The notes beneath the pieces were generated by a model, which was given only the letters and a program-made list of their open reading frames with translations, was not told where the DNA came from and made no database searches. 64,000 nucleotides of DNA from Veillonellaceae bacterium (GTDB lineage: Bacteria > Bacillota_C > Negativicutes > UBA1444): the NCBI GenBank assembly GCA_012798135.1, contig JAAZNU010000039.1:124001-188000 (forward strand), in the 5' to 3' direction. A program made the position numbers and the translations under genes. Positions 9,239 through 19,318 of this stretch are shown piece after piece (the stretch's first letter is position 1; every line of letters starts with the position of its first letter).

Positions 9239-9798
9239 CAAACTTCCATGATTTCCTTTTCTTTGACCGCCATCACCTGATCAACTTCTTTAATATATTT
9301 ATCCGTCAATTTTTGAATTTCTTCCTGCGCCTTTTTCACTTCATCTTCCGACGCCGCTTTGTCTTTTTCCACTTTTTTCAAGGATTCGTTAGCATCCCGC
9401 CGCAGATTCCGAATCGCCACCCGGCTGTCCTCCGCTCCCTTATGGACCAGTTTGGTGAGCTCCTGCCGTCGTTGTTGAGTCAGTTGCGGTAAAATCAGGC
9501 GGATCACCATGCCGTCGTTATTAGGCGTCAGGCCAAGGTCCGATTTCAGAATGGCTTTTTCTATTGCCGGCAACATCTTTTTATCCCATGGCTGAATGAC
9601 AATCGTCCGTGGTTCCGGAATCGAAATATTCGCTACCTGATTAATCGGCGACTGTGCACCATAATAGTCGACAGTAATTTTATCCAGCAAACCGGTTGTC
9701 GCCCGTCCGGCGCGGAGCGAAGAATATTCACGGCGCAGAACTTCGATTGCTTTTTTCATGCGTTCTTCATGAGACGCATAAATCGCCTTGATCGGCAT
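9238..9798 (-). CDS. frr: Ribosome recycling factor
   Basis: Splits post-termination ribosomes together with EF-G. The 186-residue protein matches the family length, with [20 protein letters not shown], the [12 protein letters not shown] turn between domains, the conserved [16 protein letters not shown] and the long C-terminal helix ending in KEKEIMEV. I start at ATG 9798, 8 nt after GGGAGGG, rather than at a TTG two codons upstream. The gene follows pyrH by 2 nt, the conserved pyrH-frr pair. Confidence 0.97.
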   Translation of the reverse strand: MPIKAIYASHEERMKKAIEVLRREYSSLRAGRATTGLLDKITVDYYGAQSPINQVANISIPEPRTIVIQPWDKKMLPAIEKAILKSDLGLTPNNDGMVIRLILPQLTQQRRQELTKLVHKGAEDSRVAIRNLRRDANESLKKVEKDKAASEDEVKKAQEEIQKLTDKYIKEVDQVMAVKEKEIMEV

Positions 9799-9800
9799 GC

Positions 9801-10625
<825 letters not shown>

Positions 10626-11273
10626 TTATTTTTTTACTGCGTTGGCGACTTCCGCTGCAAAATCGGTAACTTTCTTTTCAAGACCTTCGCCCATCTGATA
10701 GCGGACAAATCTTCGAACCACAATGTTTTCGCCGATTTTGGCAATCTGAGCGTTCACCAGGTCTGTTACCGATTGATCCGGGTCCTTGATGAAAGCCTGT
10801 TCCAGCAGGCAATTTTCTTTGTAGAACTTTTCGACCCGGCCTTCCACCATTTTATCAATGATTTTCGCCGGCTTACCTTCGTTTAAGGCCTGCGCTCGCA
10901 AAACTTCCCGTTCATGATCCAAAATAGGGGCCGGAACTTCATCGCGACACAGATAGGAAGGATTTGCTGCGGCCACCTGCATGGCCAAGTCACGTACGAA
11001 GGAATGGAATTCCGGGGTTTTGGCCACAAAGTCCGTCTCACAATTGACTTCAATCATGACCCCGATTTTGCCGCCGCCGTGGATATAAGCTTCCACAATG
11101 CCTTCAGCAGCAATTCGGCCGGCTTTCTTGGCCGCCGCCGCCAATCCCTTTTCCCGGAGATAATCAACAGCTTTTTCCATATCGCCATTCGTTTCGACCA
11201 AGGCCTTTTTGCAATCCATCATGCCAGCACCGGTCGCTTCGCGAAGTTCTTTTACTTGCTGTGCAGATATCAT
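10626..11273 (-). CDS. tsf: Translation elongation factor Ts
   Basis: Nucleotide exchange factor for EF-Tu. At 215 residues it is the short form, compared with about 290 in B. subtilis. N-terminal UBA-like helix [20 protein letters not shown], the EF-Tu contact motif [13 protein letters not shown], and a C-terminal MGEGLEKK stretch are visible. Encoded 31 nt after rpsB, the standard pair, with a perfect palindromic terminator after it. Confidence 0.97.
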   Translation of the reverse strand: MISAQQVKELREATGAGMMDCKKALVETNGDMEKAVDYLREKGLAAAAKKAGRIAAEGIVEAYIHGGGKIGVMIEVNCETDFVAKTPEFHSFVRDLAMQVAAANPSYLCRDEVPAPILDHEREVLRAQALNEGKPAKIIDKMVEGRVEKFYKENCLLEQAFIKDPDQSVTDLVNAQIAKIGENIVVRRFVRYQMGEGLEKKVTDFAAEVANAVKK

Positions 11274-11304
11274 TTCATCTTCCTCCTAATCACGAACGCA
11301 AATA

Positions 11305-12045
11305 TTAATTTTCTTCCGCTTCGGTTTCCGTTTCTGCAACTTCTTCCGCGTCTTCCATCTGCTCACCCTGGCGGCCTTCCAAAATCGCGTCCGCCATGCG
11401 GCCGGTCAACAGTTTCACCGCGCGAATGGCATCGTCATTGGCGGGAATGACATAATCAATCAAATCCGGATCGCAGTTGGTATCCACAATTCCTACCACC
11501 GGAATACCCAGCTTCCGGGCTTCCTGCACGGCAATCTCTTCTTTCCGGGGGTCGATGACAAACAGCGCACCCGGCAGTTTATTCATGTTTTTGATGCCGC
11601 CGAGGAATTTTTGCAAACGTTCCATTTCATGGCGTAACTGCAGGACTTCTTTTTTGTGCAAACCGGCGAATCCATCGTTGGCGTCCATATCTTCCAGGTA
11701 ACGTAACCGGGCTACCCGGCGCTGAATTGTCTGGAAGTTGGTCAGCATACCGCCCAACCAGCGCTCATTGACATAGAACATGTTGCAGCGAAGCGCTTCA
11801 TCACGAACGGCTTCCTGCGCCTGTTTCTTGGTCCCGACGAACAACATGGTTTTGCCATCCTGGGAAAGACTTCGGACAAAATTATAAGCATCTTCCACTT
11901 TCCTGACCGTTTTTTGCAGGTCAATGATGTAGATGCCATTGCGCTCCGTAAAAATGTACGGAGCCATTTTGGGGTTCCATCTTCTGGTTTGATGACCAAA
12001 ATGCACCCCAGCTTCGAGAAGTTGTTTCATGGATATAACTGACAT
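11305..12045 (-). CDS. rpsB: 30S ribosomal protein S2
   Basis: Ribosomal protein S2 of 246 residues, with [20 protein letters not shown] at the N-terminus, [24 protein letters not shown], and [20 protein letters not shown]; the acidic C-terminal tail is rich in Glu. The start at 12045 follows AGGAGGTG by 4 nt; the longer reading from 12129 would translate a structured leader and is rejected. It heads the rpsB-tsf operon with its own promoter, although the flagellar operon upstream could also read into it. Confidence 0.98.
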   Translation of the reverse strand: MSVISMKQLLEAGVHFGHQTRRWNPKMAPYIFTERNGIYIIDLQKTVRKVEDAYNFVRSLSQDGKTMLFVGTKKQAQEAVRDEALRCNMFYVNERWLGGMLTNFQTIQRRVARLRYLEDMDANDGFAGLHKKEVLQLRHEMERLQKFLGGIKNMNKLPGALFVIDPRKEEIAVQEARKLGIPVVGIVDTNCDPDLIDYVIPANDDAIRAVKLLTGRMADAILEGRQGEQMEDAEEVAETETEAEEN

Positions 12046-12063
12046 AAGGCACCTCCTGTTTTT

Positions 12064-12149
12064 TCCTCCGTGGCGTCTGTTGTTCCGTCCGCACCGCAAT
12101 GCGGCACAGGATTGACGGCAGACAACCACGTGTGTCTTTCACACGTCGG
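12064..12149 (-). promoter_or_regulatory. Structured 5' leader of rpsB (candidate S2 autoregulatory element)
   Basis: Between the promoter and the rpsB ribosome site the RNA can form a short hairpin (ACGTGTG at 12140-12146 pairing with 12128-12134) and then a nested long arm: CAGAC/GTCTG (12119-12123 with 12075-12079), GACGG/CCGTC (12114-12118 with 12085-12089) and CCGCA/TGCGG (12100-12104 with 12094-12098). The arm ends just before the Shine-Dalgarno. This is the layout expected for a ribosomal-protein leader; binding by S2 is inference. Confidence 0.55.
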
Positions 12150-12154
12150 TGTAT

Positions 12155-12183
12155 ATTTTACCATACCAAAAACTTAACGGCAA
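12155..12183 (-). promoter_or_regulatory. Sigma-A type promoter for rpsB-tsf
   Basis: On the minus strand TTGCCG (12183-12178) and TAAAAT (12160-12155) are separated by exactly 17 bp, about 110 nt before the rpsB ATG. The -35 box lies close to the end of the upstream swrB-like gene. This gives the ribosomal operon transcription independent of the flagellar operon. Confidence 0.6.
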
Positions 12184-12195
12184 GTGCAACTTCGG

Positions 12196-12891
12196 TTAAG
12201 TCGCCACTCTTTTCCGTAGTTTCAGCAATAGCATGACTTCGCCTTTACCAATCCCCAATTTCTGCGCGATATCCATGACAGAATATCCTTGTTCCGACAT
12301 CTCCAATATCACTGCCCGTTTGTCGGAAGCAGGCGCCGAAGGTTTGTCCGGTCGAGGATCGGAATGTTCTTGCCGGAAATTGGCGCTATCTATGCGGTTT
12401 GTTTTCAATTTTTGAGGGGGCTGTAATTGGGGTTGGACTCCCTCGTTAGCAGACGGCAAAGATACTGTCGGCGCCTCAATGGGCGCGGAAGCCCTTGAAC
12501 CGTTGGCCGATGTTGTCTGGAGTCGCACCCATTCCTGCTGTCGCCGCTGGATTTCCGTCTCAAGCAGTTGCCGCTGCGACTGGAGCCAAGTCGCCAGCTG
12601 CTGCTGTTGCTGTTCTAGCTGCAATTTAGCCAATTGTTGTTGTTTGCTCTGTTGTACCAACGCGGTACTCCTGCGGTCAATTTCCGCCAGCAAAATTTCC
12701 ATTTGGGCAATCTTACCATCCAAACGGTCCACCGCCGTATCTGCAGTCAAGAGTATCTGTTCCCGCATCTGTTCCACAGGCCCGGATAAATCCCCGGAAA
12801 CACGTTGGACAAAATGAGTTCGGCGGGCAGCAATCCAGACAACAACACCGACAACCGCCAGCGCTATAACTGTTAGTGTAACCGTCAGCAT
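12196..12891 (-). CDS. SwrB-like membrane-anchored protein at end of fla/che operon (DUF6115 type)
   Basis: A 231-residue protein with one N-terminal membrane helix (about residues 4-22), a glutamine-rich coiled coil (about 55-135), a proline-rich linker, and a C-terminal helix-turn-helix-like segment (SVMDIAQKLGIGKGEV). The position between sigD and rpsB and this architecture match B. subtilis SwrB/YlxL, which promotes basal-body assembly and swarming. Function here is by analogy. The start at 12891 has GGAGG a few bases upstream; ATG 12906 has none and overlaps the previous gene. Confidence 0.75.
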   Translation of the reverse strand: MLTVTLTVIALAVVGVVVWIAARRTHFVQRVSGDLSGPVEQMREQILLTADTAVDRLDGKIAQMEILLAEIDRRSTALVQQSKQQQLAKLQLEQQQQQLATWLQSQRQLLETEIQRRQQEWVRLQTTSANGSRASAPIEAPTVSLPSANEGVQPQLQPPQKLKTNRIDSANFRQEHSDPRPDKPSAPASDKRAVILEMSEQGYSVMDIAQKLGIGKGEVMLLLKLRKRVAT

Positions 12892-12902
12892 ATATCCTCC
12901 AT

Positions 12903-13244
12903 TCATGTCTTGATATCAATCCTGTGACCCAGGGCCGATCCCGACAGGCTGGCAACCTGACCCGGTTCCGGTTCGGACTCCGGTTGGTCTGTGGACTGAC
13001 GTTCATTCCGGCGGCGACGCTGTTTTTTCTTCTCGCGTTCCAAATCTTCCAAGCCAATCCGTCCTTCATGCTGCGACGACAGCGTGGTTTGCACTTGACG
13101 CTGTTGCTCTTGCGCCGATTGTTTCAATCGCAGGGAAACATCCTGTTGTTGAATGGCGGCCTGTTGGTCGTGAACCGATGCCATTTTGGCGACATCAATC
13201 GTCCGGGGAACCAACACCTGCAAATCCACCGGTCGAATATTCAT
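12903..13244 (-). CDS. Small charged protein of the flagellar operon, unknown function
   Basis: A 113-residue soluble protein starting MNIRPVDLQVLVPRTIDVAK, then a glutamine-rich helical middle and a strongly basic patch EREKKKQRRRR (about residues 70-80) before an acidic proline-containing tail. It has no membrane segment. AAGGTG precedes the ATG, and its stop overlaps an unused ATG of the swrB-like gene. It is placed between fapA and the swrB-like gene. I do not recognise a named domain; the position implies a flagellar or co-regulated role. Confidence 0.65.
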   Translation of the reverse strand: MNIRPVDLQVLVPRTIDVAKMASVHDQQAAIQQQDVSLRLKQSAQEQQRQVQTTLSSQHEGRIGLEDLEREKKKQRRRRNERQSTDQPESEPEPGQVASLSGSALGHRIDIKT

Positions 13245-13281
13245 CTGTTTTCACCTTGCCTCTTGTTCTCACGCTTACGGT

Positions 13282-14865
13282 CTATCGCAGCGGACGAAAT
13301 TTGATTTCTCCGGCATCAGCATAAAATGTCACAAACCGGAGTTCTTCCTGAACCGGTTTGATCAACGACCCGATAGTAATTTTCACTCCCGGGTACACCG
13401 TATCCGAAATTTTGACCTGGCCGCTTTTCAGCTCTTCATAAGCCGCCTCCAACTCAGCCAACCGTTTGCGCATGGCTTCCACCTGCCCCAACGTGGTGAA
13501 TTGAGCCCGGGTAATTTTCAGCAACAGTTCTTTTTTCTCGGGCGGCAGTTGATTTTGGTCCATTGACCGCAAGGTAAACAGACCTTTTTGGATCTGATCA
13601 AGGCTTGATTCCATAGTTCTCAGTTCCTTGCGCAGATTCATGTATTCTTCGCGAAGTTTCGGGTTGACACCAGCTTGCAGGTCGGTCGGCATTATCGATG
13701 TATTCCCGGCCGTTTTGGCGACAATTTCATCCCCGGCAGCCACCACGCCGCCAACAATCTGTCCCCGTCGGCCTTCCACGCGGACTTTTTTGCCGGCGCT
13801 CAGATGACTGTGCAGCACGACATCCTGGACTAAAATGTCCTGATCCGCAGCTATTCTCGCATTTTCCACGAATTTCGCGGTAACCGTGTCCGTTGCCTTG
13901 ATCACAGCTTTATTCAGTCCGACGATCCCCTGACGGACCGTCACGTTGGCGCCTTCCACCGATCCGCCACTGACCATGCCGGCAATATCGACATTCCCGC
14001 CGGCTTTCACGGAAAAGCCCTCGGAAACTGAGCCCCGGATAATTACATCACCGGCAAAATTGATGTTCCCCGTGGAAAGATCGACATCGCCTTTAATTTG
14101 CAGAACCGGTGCTATGGAAAGCTTGCCGCCGGTAACAACCAAATTACCGCCGGCAGCCGCGACCAGCTTCACATCGTCGACAACATGAATATTGGCTCCC
14201 GGATGCAAAACAACATCTTTCCCCGGTTTCGCCGGGATCGGGTTACCACAAACATCCATTCCGGGCACGCCGGCAGTCGCCGGGATTTTTTCTGCCAAGA
14301 CCTGCCCTTTTACAACATTGATATAGAGGCCCAAGTCTTTAAAATCGACCCCACCGCCATGCAGTTCCGCCGGTTTTCCCCGTTGCGACAAATCGATCAA
14401 ATGCTTCACCTGAGCATCCAAGCCGTTTTCCGGTGGCTTTCCTTTGGCGCAAAGCACGCGTTGATTGATTTGACGTAAGGCCGCCGAAATAGATTCAGGC
14501 AAGACCCCCTGGGTTACACCGGCCTGTTGGATTCGTTCCGCCACCGTTTCCGGACTGGGCTTGGCGCAATCGCCGGCTGCGTCAATCTGCAAAAAAGCTT
14601 CCATGCGGTCCCGCGATACAATCACACTGATTTCCGCTTCCCGCACTTTTTTTGGCAAGTCGGCAATCTTTACGGGGGAACCGTTGGCGTTCCGAACGGC
14701 TTCTTCGACAACCAAGCGATTATATTCGAGCACCTGCTGGCCGTGTAAGGAGTCAAGAACCTGGCCGACGGATACGGCCGGGCAGCCGGCCGGCGTCGGA
14801 TTCACCGTCAAGAACACTCCTTCATCATTTGTCCGAATGAAAAAGCACTCAACATTGGAATCCAC
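13282..14865 (-). CDS. fapA: FapA family polymerase/bactofilin-like beta-helix protein (DUF342)
   Basis: A 527-residue member of the FapA/DUF342 family, which forms a right-handed beta-helix scaffold in flagellate Firmicutes and proteobacteria. An N-terminal region (to about residue 180) precedes repeated short beta-strand turns (DVDLSTGNINFAGDVIIRGS, GGNVDIAGMVSGGSVEGANV) and a C-terminal coiled coil (about 400-480), then a final beta domain with YPGVKITIGS. GTG start at 14865, after AAGGAAG. The exact role is unclear; family members affect flagellar placement or surface structures. The gene sits directly behind sigD. Confidence 0.85.
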   Translation of the reverse strand: MDSNVECFFIRTNDEGVFLTVNPTPAGCPAVSVGQVLDSLHGQQVLEYNRLVVEEAVRNANGSPVKIADLPKKVREAEISVIVSRDRMEAFLQIDAAGDCAKPSPETVAERIQQAGVTQGVLPESISAALRQINQRVLCAKGKPPENGLDAQVKHLIDLSQRGKPAELHGGGVDFKDLGLYINVVKGQVLAEKIPATAGVPGMDVCGNPIPAKPGKDVVLHPGANIHVVDDVKLVAAAGGNLVVTGGKLSIAPVLQIKGDVDLSTGNINFAGDVIIRGSVSEGFSVKAGGNVDIAGMVSGGSVEGANVTVRQGIVGLNKAVIKATDTVTAKFVENARIAADQDILVQDVVLHSHLSAGKKVRVEGRRGQIVGGVVAAGDEIVAKTAGNTSIMPTDLQAGVNPKLREEYMNLRKELRTMESSLDQIQKGLFTLRSMDQNQLPPEKKELLLKITRAQFTTLGQVEAMRKRLAELEAAYEELKSGQVKISDTVYPGVKITIGSLIKPVQEELRFVTFYADAGEIKFRPLR

Positions 14866-14891
14866 AGCACCGCTTCCTTTCTCGCCAAATT

Positions 14892-15650
14892 CTACAACAG
14901 GCTGGACTTGATCCGAGCCAACGCGCCGCGGAGACGAAATACCGCCTTGGTATGCAGTTGCGATATACGGGCTTCCGACAATTTTAAAATCAGGCTGATC
15001 TCTTTTAACGTCATTCCTTCATAATAGTAGAGAGAAACAACGATTTTTTCCTTTTCCGGCAATTTATTAATGGCTTGAATCAGCGTGTTTTTCACCTCGC
15101 CGATCTCGGCCTGCTCGCTGGGACTCTCGGCGGAATCAGCCAATGTATCGCTGTGTGTATAATCCTCCAGCGGCATTACCGTTGTTGCCTGCAACTGGCC
15201 GATAAATTGACTGAATTCCTGCTGACTCATGTTCATGGCGGCGGCAATTTCGCCGTCACTGGCGGAACGACCGAGCTGTTGCTCCAATTCCGCTATTACC
15301 TGCGTATAATTGCGGGCTTTTTGACGAACGGAAACCGGGATCCAGTCCTGCGAACGAATCGCATCCAAAATGGCACCCCGAATTCTAACCACGGCATAGG
15401 TTTCAAATTTAAAACCTCGTTGAGGGTCAAACCGTTCCAACGCCTCCAAAAGGCCAAAATAGCCGTTGCTGATTAATTCTTCCCGTTCGACATACTGCGG
15501 CAATCCCATAGCAATGCGGCCTGCCACAAGCTTCACCAACGGCAGATAATGATTCACCAATTTTTCCCGCGTCTCGGGATTGCGCTCCTTTTGATAGGAC
15601 AACCACAGTGCGTCCAAATCCTTGACCTGTATTTTTCCCACCTCCGGCAT
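14892..15650 (-). CDS. sigD: RNA polymerase sigma factor, sigma-28/SigD (FliA/WhiG) type
   Basis: Sigma factor for late flagellar, motility and chemotaxis genes. The 252-residue protein has region 2 (LVNHYLPLVKLVAGRIAMGL, EELISNGYFGLLEALERFDP, FETYAVVRIRGAILDAIRS), region 3, and region 4 (LPEKEKIVVSLYYYEGMTLKEI, LSEARISQLHTKA). It follows cheD as in B. subtilis. The annotated ATG has no ribosome site; a GGAGGTGGG inside the first codons hints that translation may begin a few codons later. An anti-sigma FlgM is not in the window. Confidence 0.95.
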   Translation of the reverse strand: MPEVGKIQVKDLDALWLSYQKERNPETREKLVNHYLPLVKLVAGRIAMGLPQYVEREELISNGYFGLLEALERFDPQRGFKFETYAVVRIRGAILDAIRSQDWIPVSVRQKARNYTQVIAELEQQLGRSASDGEIAAAMNMSQQEFSQFIGQLQATTVMPLEDYTHSDTLADSAESPSEQAEIGEVKNTLIQAINKLPEKEKIVVSLYYYEGMTLKEISLILKLSEARISQLHTKAVFRLRGALARIKSSLL

Positions 15651-15667
15651 ACAGCTGACGCTAACGG

Positions 15668-16153
15668 CTATAACCGGTTTTCGCCTTTATTCACTGTCTT
15701 TATCACAAACACGCCTGAATCCAGTAACAATTCCACAGTGCGTCCATAATTCCCGCCAACATCCTCGGCTATAATACGGATTGCCAATGACTTTAGGATC
15801 TCTCGCACCGACTCGACATTACGATCGCCAATGCGCATGACATCCGACGCCTGGGCAAAACTGAACATTTGGGAGCCCCCGGCAATTTTTGCGGTAATCC
15901 GGTTTTTCGCCGCGCCCAAACGGACAATCTGATCCAGTAAAATTGGAATAGCCGTGTCCGCGAATTTGGCGGTATTGTCCGTAGCACGGGCTTGTGTGCT
16001 GTCGGGCAGCATAATATGAGCCAACCCGCCAATTTTGATCTGCGCGTCGTACAAAGCAATCCCCACGCAAGATCCCAAGCCATACGAAATAATGCTATCC
16101 GGGCTTTTACCTGTTTTCAGGTCGGCCATCCCGACCTTGATGAGTTCCGGCAT
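15668..16153 (-). CDS. cheD: Chemoreceptor glutamine deamidase CheD
   Basis: Deamidates glutamines on chemoreceptors and binds CheC. The 161-residue protein carries the catalytic cysteine in GLGSCVGIALYD and the histidine in GGLAHIMLP, plus the conserved KIAGGSQMF and GGNYGRTVEL. Its ATG overlaps the cheC stop (TAATG), so the CheC-CheD partners are coupled. Normal length, all key residues present. Confidence 0.96.
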   Translation of the reverse strand: MPELIKVGMADLKTGKSPDSIISYGLGSCVGIALYDAQIKIGGLAHIMLPDSTQARATDNTAKFADTAIPILLDQIVRLGAAKNRITAKIAGGSQMFSFAQASDVMRIGDRNVESVREILKSLAIRIIAEDVGGNYGRTVELLLDSGVFVIKTVNKGENRL

Positions 16154-16776
16154 TATTCGTTCACCCCTAAAGTGCCGAGAATTACATTCAATGAACCGGG
16201 ATCCGGGATGAGGAAGAAATGTCCGCGCACATCATTCGCTTCGGTCGCAAACTCCGTTTCAATCACCAGTGCGTAATCGCCAACCTGCCCCAACTGAATC
16301 AGAATTACGCTGAGGATTGCACCGGCCATGTCGACTGCCAACGCCGGCAGCGACGGCAACAGCGTCATTTTGGTGAAATAGGACAAGGCGTTTAGAAAAG
16401 ATCCGGACAGAATATTGCCGATCTCCATAAGCGCCGATTCGTCCATGGCGCTCAAGGTCTCCGTAGTCCCATGCTCACGGTTCATCGCCATATCGACCAA
16501 GGCAAACGCACTGTCGCGCGGCAGCAAAAACAGAATACTGCTGGGAGCCGGTCCGAATACCCTTAAATAAACGCCCGCCACCATTGTGTCGGCTCCTCCG
16601 ACGACATCGGGAACTTCGCTCAGCGGCAAAATATTGAGCCGCGGAACCGACATATCAATCTTGCGGTTGATGATTTGGGACAGCGCCGTCGCTGCATTGC
16701 CAGCGCCGATGTTGCCGATTTCCCGCAAGGCATCCAGCTGCATCGGGGTTAGCATCATAACTTCTTCTTTTTCCAA
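16153..16776 (-). CDS. cheC: CheY-P phosphatase CheC
   Basis: Dephosphorylates CheY-P and forms a complex with CheD for adaptation. About 207 residues with the two pseudo-symmetric active-site motifs of the CheC/FliY/CheX family: REIGNIGAGNAATALS near the N-terminus and ESALMEIGNILSGSFLNAL in the middle. The start is not certain: TTG 16776 has GAGGTG 7 nt upstream, GTG 16785 overlaps that site, and ATG 16749 or 16746 are also possible. I chose the TTG. It lies between cheW and cheD. Confidence 0.94.
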   Translation of the reverse strand: MEKEEVMMLTPMQLDALREIGNIGAGNAATALSQIINRKIDMSVPRLNILPLSEVPDVVGGADTMVAGVYLRVFGPAPSSILFLLPRDSAFALVDMAMNREHGTTETLSAMDESALMEIGNILSGSFLNALSYFTKMTLLPSLPALAVDMAGAILSVILIQLGQVGDYALVIETEFATEANDVRGHFFLIPDPGSLNVILGTLGVNE

Positions 16777-16786
16777 GCCAATCACC

Positions 16787-17239
16787 TCAACCTTGAGCGA
16801 CGTTCACGATAACGTCGGGATTCAGCATGATAAACAAGCGGCTGTCCGCTTTGGCGATTCCACTGATGAATTCGGCCGACAAGCCGCTGGATAAAGTCTG
16901 TGCAGCTTCAACGTCCTGTGTGTTAATCGTTGTCACTTCCACGACTTCATCGACGATAAAACCGACAATGCCCTCGTTGACGAGAACCACGATAATCCGC
17001 GCCGCTTCCGTCAATTCATTCTCAGGAAGCCCCAATCGGGTCCGCAAATCTATAACGGGAAGCACGCTACCGCGCAAATTGATGACTCCCTTGATAAAAG
17101 TCGGAGTCGAAGGGACTCGGGTAATCCCCATCATCCGCTTGATTTCCTGGACTCGAAGAATATCCATGCCATATTCTTCCCGACCCAGTTTGAAAATGAT
17201 CAATTTTACTTCCGTGCCGACCGTATCATTCTCTGCCAT
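16787..17239 (-). CDS. cheW: Chemotaxis coupling protein CheW
   Basis: Adaptor that links chemoreceptors to the CheA kinase. The 150-residue CheW domain shows KLIIFKLGREEYGMDILRVQ, the receptor contact PTFIKGVINLRGSVLPVIDL and the C-terminal VDEVVEVTTI. The start at ATG 17239 is 7 nt after AGGAGG, better placed than the adjacent GTG. Lies 15 nt after cheA. Confidence 0.97.
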   Translation of the reverse strand: MAENDTVGTEVKLIIFKLGREEYGMDILRVQEIKRMMGITRVPSTPTFIKGVINLRGSVLPVIDLRTRLGLPENELTEAARIIVVLVNEGIVGFIVDEVVEVTTINTQDVEAAQTLSSGLSAEFISGIAKADSRLFIMLNPDVIVNVAQG

Positions 17240-17254
17240 CACGAAACCTCCTCA

Positions 17255-19318
17255 TCATCCCAGCGCGTTGACATCCAGAATCAAAACCACCTGGCCGTCA
17301 CCCAATATAGTGGCGCCGGCAATTTGTCGAATGCCGGTCAAAATCTTGCCCAAAGATTTTATGACGATTTCCTGCTGGCCGACCAAGGCGTCCACCAGAA
17401 GTCCGATTCGATGATCGCCAGCCTGAACAATCACTACATACAATTCCTGTCCGGCTTCAAAACCGGCGGCATCCATGATGCCCAGACTTCGGCCCAGCCT
17501 GACCAGGGGGATTATCTGCCCGCGCAGCAAGATGACTTCCTGTTGTTGAATGGTGCGGATATCCTCAGGGGTAATGTTGATCGTACTGTCAATGGAACCC
17601 AGCGGAATTGCGTAAGTTTCCGCGTGCACCTGAACCAGCAGGGCCTGAATGATCGCCAAGGTCAGCGGCAACCGAATCCGTACGCGAGTCCCCTGGCCCG
17701 GCGTCGAGTCCAGCTCCAAGGCGCCGCCCAATGCCTCAATCTTGGTTCGCACCGCATCCATCCCAACACCGCGGCCAGATACATCCGTGACGACCTCGGC
17801 CGTGGAGAACCCCGGCAAAAAGATCAACTTCAAAATATCGCCGGCATCCATGGAATCAAGTTCGGCTTTGGTAACCAATCCCTTTTCCAATGCCTTTTGT
17901 TTGATGAGATCGGCTTTCAGTCCCTTGCCGTCATCCGTAACCATTAACAATACATTATTCCCTTCATGGCGGGCAATCAGGCGAACTTCGCCGACAGGAT
18001 TTTTGCCGGCGGCAATTCGGTCTTCCGGTTTCTCAATGCCATGGTCAATCGAGTTACGAAGCAAATGAACCAATGGATCGCCGATCTCATCGATCACTGT
18101 CCGGTCCAGTTCCGTTTCCTCGCCTTGGATAATCAGATTGATTTCCTTGCCCAAGCTATGGGATAAGTCCCGGACCATCCGCGGAAAACGATTGAATACC
18201 TGACCAACGGGAACCATGCGTAATTTCATGACAATTCCCTGCAAATCTGTGGTTACCCGATCCATTTGTTCGATGGCTTCACTCAATTCCTGCAACTGAT
18301 TGGAAAGTCCAATTTGTTGCAGGCGGGTTTTGTTGATCACTAACTCACCCACCAGATTCAGCAGGGAGTCCAGCTTCTCCGCATCAACCCGCAACAAAGC
18401 TCGCCCTTTGTTCTTGGCGGTCGAATCGGCTTTGGCATCTTTACCGGTCTCCGGAGCGTGCTCGACCGAAGCGGCACCCCCTGAAGCCGCCGGCGCCGCC
18501 ACGGATTCTTTGTGCTCAACAGCTGCCGGTTCAGAAACAGCCGATTTTATGCAAGGCTTCACATCCACCATCTCAATTTCGGCAATGGAAAGCAAGGTTT
18601 CCTGAACTTTCTGGGCAGGGACCTCCGTTATCAATAAAACGCTGAATTCCTGGCCGAAATTATCTTTTTCCAGTTCTTCAACCAACGGCTCGGTCTTGAT
18701 AACGTCCCCCATTTCATCCAAGGCTTTCATCGCCATATACGCCCGAACGGATTTCAGTAAGGTTCCCTGTCGTAAGCCCACTGTCAGTTCCAATGCCTGC
18801 AAACCTTGCGAAATAGCTGTATCCACCATTTCCGTTTCCGTATCGTTCAACTGCATTTTGTTTTTGGTCGCCGCGCTGGCGGACGCCTCAACTGTTTTCG
18901 ACGCGGTTGGTGGCGCTACCGATGGCGGTGCGACCGGTTCCCCTTTCGCCAGCGCAGCCAGCTTGGCGGATAACGCCGTTACATCCACGCCGCCGCTTTG
19001 CCCGTTCGCGACTTCTTCCACGAGTTGTTCCAAGCGATCCACGCATTGAAACAAGGTGTCAATAATCTCGGTATGCGCCGTCAGGACTCCTTTTCGCAGT
19101 AAATCCAACACATTTTCCATTTCATGCGTCAACTCGGCGATCGCCGAATACCCCATCGTCGCCGACATGCCCTTGATTGTATGCGCACTGCGAAATATTT
19201 CATCAAGGATGTGCAAGTCACCCGGCTCATGTTCCAAATCCAAAACACATCGGTTCAATGTTTGCAGATGTTCGCGGGCTTCCTCCAGAAAAATGCCCAG
19301 ATATTGATTGACATCCAT
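17255..19318 (-). CDS. cheA: Chemotaxis histidine kinase CheA
   Basis: Core kinase that phosphorylates CheY and CheB in response to receptors. The 687 residues show the P1 Hpt domain with phospho-His in FRSAHTIKGMSATMGY (about residue 45), a P2-type response-regulator docking region (VLLITEVPAQKVQETLLS), P3 dimerisation helices, the P4 ATPase with NSIDHGIEKPEDR and DDGKGL and GRGVGMD, and a CheW-like P5 domain. The ATG shares a base with the cheB stop (TAATG). Alanine-rich linkers flank P2. No missing catalytic residue. Confidence 0.97.
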   Translation of the reverse strand: MDVNQYLGIFLEEAREHLQTLNRCVLDLEHEPGDLHILDEIFRSAHTIKGMSATMGYSAIAELTHEMENVLDLLRKGVLTAHTEIIDTLFQCVDRLEQLVEEVANGQSGGVDVTALSAKLAALAKGEPVAPPSVAPPTASKTVEASASAATKNKMQLNDTETEMVDTAISQGLQALELTVGLRQGTLLKSVRAYMAMKALDEMGDVIKTEPLVEELEKDNFGQEFSVLLITEVPAQKVQETLLSIAEIEMVDVKPCIKSAVSEPAAVEHKESVAAPAASGGAASVEHAPETGKDAKADSTAKNKGRALLRVDAEKLDSLLNLVGELVINKTRLQQIGLSNQLQELSEAIEQMDRVTTDLQGIVMKLRMVPVGQVFNRFPRMVRDLSHSLGKEINLIIQGEETELDRTVIDEIGDPLVHLLRNSIDHGIEKPEDRIAAGKNPVGEVRLIARHEGNNVLLMVTDDGKGLKADLIKQKALEKGLVTKAELDSMDAGDILKLIFLPGFSTAEVVTDVSGRGVGMDAVRTKIEALGGALELDSTPGQGTRVRIRLPLTLAIIQALLVQVHAETYAIPLGSIDSTINITPEDIRTIQQQEVILLRGQIIPLVRLGRSLGIMDAAGFEAGQELYVVIVQAGDHRIGLLVDALVGQQEIVIKSLGKILTGIRQIAGATILGDGQVVLILDVNALG

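Noticed and set aside
12046..12129. N-terminal extension of S2 read from 12129
   Set aside because: Translates a hairpin-rich leader into a Cys/Arg-rich peptide unlike S2; AGGAGGTG marks the start at 12045.
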